25,480 nucleotides of DNA from Actinomycetota bacterium (lineage in GTDB: Bacteria > Actinomycetota > Actinomycetes > UBA12327): contig JAPLBW010000189.1 in NCBI GenBank assembly GCA_026392555.1, positions 13,986-39,465 of the forward strand, read 5' to 3'. Under the pieces are notes generated by a model, which had not been told where the DNA came from, did no database searches, and was given only the letters and a program-made list of their open reading frames with translations. This document shows, piece by piece, positions 22,143 through 25,480 of this stretch. A program made the translations under genes and the position numbers. The stretch's first letter is position 1, and every line of letters starts with the position of its first letter.

Positions 22143-23219
22143 GTGAAAGTTATTGCAGCCCTTTCCGGCGGAGTCGACTCTGCCGTGGCTGCGGCGCGGG
22201 CTGTCGACGCCGGACACGAAGTCGTCGGTGTTCACCTCGCGCTGTCCGCATCGCGCGAAACCCACCGTGTTGGCGCACGCGGCTGTTGCACCTTGGAAGA
22301 CGCACGCGACGCGCGACGTATTGCTGATGTCTTGGGGATTCCGTTTTATGTCTGGGATTTGAGTGCGGAATTCCGTCGCGATGTAGTGGACGATTTCATC
22401 GCTGAGTATCAAGCTGGGCGCACACCCAACCCGTGCATTCGGTGCAACGAGAGCATCAAGTTCTCAGCAGTCCTGAATAAGGCACGTGGCTTAGGTTTTG
22501 ACGCGGTGTGCACTGGCCATTACGCACGCATTGAAAACGATGAGGCCGGTGGCCTCGTGTTAAAGCGCGGTGTTGATCCAAAGAAGGATCAGTCCTACGT
22601 CTTGGGTGTACTGCGCGAGCAGGACCTTTCTCAGTCGCTGTTTCCGCTAGGGGATTCAACCAAGGATCAGGTTCGGCGTGAAGCAAGTGAGCGCGGGCTC
22701 CTCGTAGCGGATAAGAGCGACAGTTATGACGTGTGCTTTATTCCCGATGGGGATACTGGCGCATTCTTGCGTTCTGAGTTGGGCGACCAGCCCGGCGACA
22801 TCGTTGACGAATCAGGTGCCGTTGTTGGCGAGCACCAGGGAGCCTTTGCCTTCACGGTCGGCCAACGGCGCGGCCTGGCGCTTGGCGATCCAGCCGATAA
22901 TGGTCGTGCGCGTTTCGTGTTGTCTATCGAGCCGATCAATAACAAGGTCGTCGTGGGGCCGCGCGAGAGCTTGGCCGTTCAACGCCTTGACTTAGAAACC
23001 TCGATTGCGCTCAAGGATGTCGACCCCGATGGCATTGAAGTGCAATGGCGTGCGCATGGAAGTCCGGCCGCCGCTCGAGCGGTCATCAATACCCATGGGG
23101 TGGTTGATGCAGTCGAATTGCGCGACGTGGCCTACGGCATCGCGGCGGGCCAAGAATTAGTGATGTTCGTTGGTGATCGCGTCGTCGGTTCCGCGCGCAT
23201 TCGATCCGCAGTCCGGTGA
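22143..23219 (+). CDS. mnmA: tRNA-uridine 2-thiolase MnmA
   Basis: A 358-residue enzyme that adenylates and thiolates U34 of tRNA(Lys, Glu, Gln). It has the PP-loop ATP motif SGGVDS (residues 8-13), the nucleophile motif NPCIRCNESIKF (Cys101) and the second catalytic cysteine in SYDVCFIPDG (Cys198), plus the C-terminal barrel with GQRRGLALG. GTG 22143 gives the normal N-terminus (VKVIAALSGGVDS) and has GAGAG upstream; a GTG at 22125 would add six residues. The stop overlaps the next gene as GTGA. Its place after iscS fits a direct sulfur handover. Confidence 0.95.
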   Translation: MKVIAALSGGVDSAVAAARAVDAGHEVVGVHLALSASRETHRVGARGCCTLEDARDARRIADVLGIPFYVWDLSAEFRRDVVDDFIAEYQAGRTPNPCIRCNESIKFSAVLNKARGLGFDAVCTGHYARIENDEAGGLVLKRGVDPKKDQSYVLGVLREQDLSQSLFPLGDSTKDQVRREASERGLLVADKSDSYDVCFIPDGDTGAFLRSELGDQPGDIVDESGAVVGEHQGAFAFTVGQRRGLALGDPADNGRARFVLSIEPINNKVVVGPRESLAVQRLDLETSIALKDVDPDGIEVQWRAHGSPAAARAVINTHGVVDAVELRDVAYGIAAGQELVMFVGDRVVGSARIRSAVR

Positions 23220-24283
23220 CTGGCGAGTCCTTTGCAGGGAGTTGGACCGGCATAGGTTCCATGCCCGGTGATGACCCTTTTGAATCCGCACGCATCGTGG
23301 TGGGGGAATGCTCTCTGCCTGCTTTACCTGAACTTCCTAGCCGCGGACCAGGTTCTGACCTCGTCGGCCGCACAGCAGCACTGCTCGACGGGTTCACGGT
23401 GTCCGCAGTGCCCAGCGGCTGGCAACTCACTGATCACCCGGGGATTGATCATCGTCGAGCGATCTCATGGCTAGGACAGGATCTCGATGCGTTTGAACAA
23501 GCGTGTCTAGTCCATCAAGGGTGGGCCAAAGTTCAGGTGTGTGGTCCGTGGACATTGGCGGCCCGCATTGAGCGAGCGTCCGGACAAGCCTTGCTACGCG
23601 ATCACGGTGCACGACGAGATCTGGTCACCGCGTTGGAGCACGCCGTCACCTTGCATGTTCGCGATGCGCAGCGCAGGCTCCCCGCTGGCGTGGAGCTCCT
23701 GGTCCAAGTCGATGAACCAATGGTCGATCAGGTGTTGTTAGGACGCGTGCCGACAGCCAGTGGCTGGGCGACGTATCGCAGCGTGGACCAAGCCGAAGTT
23801 CGTGGCGGCCTCAATGCGGTAGTAGAAGCCGTTCGCCATGCAGGTGCAACGCCGATCGTGCACTCCTGTAGCGATGAGCCACCCCTGGAGTTGTTCCTTG
23901 AATCCGGTTTTGCTGGATTGAGTTTTGACCAGCGAGTACTCGCGCCAGCCAATGTGGACCTACTAGCCGAGGCCGTGGAAAAGGGCGTTGTGCTGATCCC
24001 CGGGGTGATGGGAATTGAGGACGCTCCGGCACCTACGAACTTGACCAAAGGTGGCCGAAGTGAGCCGCCGATGTCAGAGGTTCTTAGTACGGTTAGTGGT
24101 GTACAGCGGTGGTGGTCAGCGATGGGATTTACCGATCGCTCGCCGGCCGACAGCCTGGCTCTGAGTCCCACGTGTGGGCTAGCCGGAGCATCGCCAGCGC
24201 GCGTACGGGTTGTGTTATCCAGACTGCAAGAGATGATGACGGTGCTTCGGGAGGATCCAGATGGCGACCACGCCACCCAGTGA
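23216..24283 (+). CDS. MetE-like methionine synthase C-terminal domain protein
   Basis: A 355-residue protein resembling the catalytic half of cobalamin-independent methionine synthase and the UROD/MetE superfamily. It starts with GSWTGIGSMPGDDP, has the TIM-barrel segments WAKVQVCGPWTLA and LLVQVDEP, and shows the likely zinc ligands HSCSD (His216, Cys218) and SPTCGLAG (Cys320). It lacks the N-terminal half of full MetE (~750 aa). An equivalent gene next to ligA occurs in mycobacteria (Rv3015c region); its real methyl donor and acceptor are, to my knowledge, not established. GTG 23216 overlaps the mnmA stop, and its end overlaps the ligA start by 23 bases. Confidence 0.8.
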   Translation: MTGESFAGSWTGIGSMPGDDPFESARIVVGECSLPALPELPSRGPGSDLVGRTAALLDGFTVSAVPSGWQLTDHPGIDHRRAISWLGQDLDAFEQACLVHQGWAKVQVCGPWTLAARIERASGQALLRDHGARRDLVTALEHAVTLHVRDAQRRLPAGVELLVQVDEPMVDQVLLGRVPTASGWATYRSVDQAEVRGGLNAVVEAVRHAGATPIVHSCSDEPPLELFLESGFAGLSFDQRVLAPANVDLLAEAVEKGVVLIPGVMGIEDAPAPTNLTKGGRSEPPMSEVLSTVSGVQRWWSAMGFTDRSPADSLALSPTCGLAGASPARVRVVLSRLQEMMTVLREDPDGDHATQ

Positions 24284-25480
24284 TCACGTGCCTGATGATG
24301 TCGTGGCTCGCCGCGACGAACTCATTGCTTTAATCCGGGAACATCGCTATCGCTATTACACCGAAGACGCCCCCACGGTCGCCGATGCCGAATACGACCA
24401 GCTCGAACAAGAACTCCTAGGCATTGAGGCGCAGCATCCCTCGCTCATCACGCCTGATTCACCGACGCAGACGGTGGGCGGCCAGGCCACGGACATGTTT
24501 GAGCCGGTCGAGCACCTGTTGCGCTTGATGAGTCTGGACAACGTCTTTTCCGCCGAGGACTTTGGTGCATGGGCTGCGCGCGTGGATGAGGGACTCAATG
24601 CCCAATCACCCCAGTATTTGTGCGAATTGAAGTTTGACGGCCTTGCGGTGGACTTGGTCTATCGCGAGGGATCACTGGTCAGTATGGCTACTCGAGGTGA
24701 TGGTCGCGTCGGTGAAGACGTCACATTTAACTCGCGGTACATGCCGTGCATCCCTAAGAAATTGGTAGCGCAGGGCGAATATCGCGTTCCGGCCCTGTTG
24801 GAAGTACGCGGTGAGGTGTATTTCCCCATCGCGGCCTTTGAGGCCATCAATGTCCGCCAATTGGAATTGGGCAAGTCACCTTTTGCTAATCCACGCAACG
24901 CTGCCGCCGGAACCTTGCGTCAACGCATCGACCGTCGATTGACTGAAGTCGATGATGTGAGCTCAAAAACTCAGGAAGCCGATCGCACGAGCAAGCAAAG
25001 CGAACGAGTCGCACGTTTGCAAGCAGAAGCTCAACGAGCAACGGATGCACTAGGTGGTTTGCAGCTGGTTGTGCATGGCATGGGTGTGCACGATGGGTAT
25101 GACCCCACCTCACAATCCCAGGCCTACGAGGTCCTTGCGTCCTGGAGCCTGCCAACCAGTGATCAAGTGGCCGTTGTGGGAGATCGCCAGGCCGTTACTG
25201 ACTACATCGACACCGCCAAAGCCAAGCGCCACTCACTTCCGTATGAAATTGATGGCGTGGTGATCAAGGTTGACGACTTCGCGATGCAAGGCCAGCTCGG
25301 TTCAACCTCGCGCGCCCCCCGGTGGGCTATCGCCTACAAGTTTCCCGCAGAAGTAGTGACCACAACATTGCTCGACATCCGCGTCAACGTTGGACGAACC
25401 GGTCGAGTGACGCCCTTTGGTGTCATGGAGCCAGTCAAGGTTGCCGGCACTGTGGTGGAAATGGCCACGTTGCACAACGC
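24261..25480 (+). CDS. ligA: NAD-dependent DNA ligase, N-terminal part (runs off the window)
   Basis: About 406 codons are visible from ATG 24261 (GGGAGG upstream) to the window end. The protein seals nicks during replication and repair using NAD+. Domain Ia has YRYYTEDAPTVADAEYDQL; the adenylation domain has the active lysine in ELKFDGLA (Lys124), TRGDGRVGEDVT, LEVRGEVYF, ANPRNAAAGTLRQ, EIDGVVIKVD and WAIAYKFP; the OB-fold begins with VGRTGRVTPFG. Between LRQRIDRR and LQLVVHG there is an extra, charged, helix-like stretch (about residues 228-265) that is much shorter in other actinobacterial ligases. The HhH and BRCT domains lie beyond the window. Confidence 0.95.
   Translation, partial: MATTPPSDHVPDDVVARRDELIALIREHRYRYYTEDAPTVADAEYDQLEQELLGIEAQHPSLITPDSPTQTVGGQATDMFEPVEHLLRLMSLDNVFSAEDFGAWAARVDEGLNAQSPQYLCELKFDGLAVDLVYREGSLVSMATRGDGRVGEDVTFNSRYMPCIPKKLVAQGEYRVPALLEVRGEVYFPIAAFEAINVRQLELGKSPFANPRNAAAGTLRQRIDRRLTEVDDVSSKTQEADRTSKQSERVARLQAEAQRATDALGGLQLVVHGMGVHDGYDPTSQSQAYEVLASWSLPTSDQVAVVGDRQAVTDYIDTAKAKRHSLPYEIDGVVIKVDDFAMQGQLGSTSRAPRWAIAYKFPAEVVTTTLLDIRVNVGRTGRVTPFGVMEPVKVAGTVVEMATLHN

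Noticed and set aside
1..25480. Mobile elements, CRISPR arrays, prophage or defence islands
   Set aside because: No transposase, integrase, direct-repeat array or defence gene was seen; gene order is conserved housekeeping.

Overview
The window is a compact, mostly co-oriented stretch of an actinobacterial chromosome with moderately high GC. Several things point to Actinobacteria: the order glyA - sugar-lipid gene - atpI - atpBEFHAGDC - adenosyltransferase - murA; the long (269 aa) ATP synthase delta subunit; MurA with Asp instead of Cys in the active-site loop; and the order etfB - etfA - cysteine desulfurase - mnmA - MetE-like protein - ligA, which also occurs in mycobacteria and streptomycetes. 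I cannot assign a genus. No mobile elements, CRISPR arrays, tRNAs or rRNAs are visible. Coding density is very high and many genes overlap by 4 bases.

Layout. 1-1923: the 3' end of glyA, an undecaprenyl-phosphate sugar phosphotransferase whose reading frame is broken between its membrane part and its catalytic part, and an AtpI-like membrane protein. 1996-9180: atpZ and the complete F1Fo ATP synthase operon (a, c, b, delta, alpha, gamma, beta, epsilon); atpF carries a 1-base frame break. 9191-9772 (minus): PduO-type cobalamin adenosyltransferase, with murA divergent from it. 11300-14414: STAS-domain protein, a hairpin-rich gap, a two-domain 3-hydroxyacyl-CoA dehydrogenase, a small zinc-ligand-rich protein and an alpha/beta hydrolase. 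14425-14841 (minus): methylmalonyl-CoA epimerase-like VOC protein. 14892-18974: thiolase, thioredoxin/TPR protein, secreted metzincin protease and enoyl-CoA hydratase. 19110-20877: electron transfer flavoprotein beta and alpha. 20919-end: cysteine desulfurase, mnmA, MetE-like protein and ligA, which runs off the window.

How the genes fit together. The ATP synthase block supplies ATP. The hydroxyacyl-CoA dehydrogenase, thiolase, enoyl-CoA hydratase and EtfAB form a scattered short-chain or fatty acyl-CoA oxidation set. The adenosyltransferase and epimerase fit a B12-dependent propionyl-CoA/methylmalonyl-CoA branch, though no mutase is present here. Cysteine desulfurase and MnmA form a sulfur-relay pair for tRNA 2-thiouridine.

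Most of the window is ordinary housekeeping DNA, and I see no clear new multi-gene system. The points most worth a second look are the two single-base frame breaks, the hairpin-rich gap upstream of the dehydrogenase (11641-11830), the long inverted repeat at 17074-17139, active-site substitutions in the epimerase and STAS proteins, and a charged insertion in LigA.
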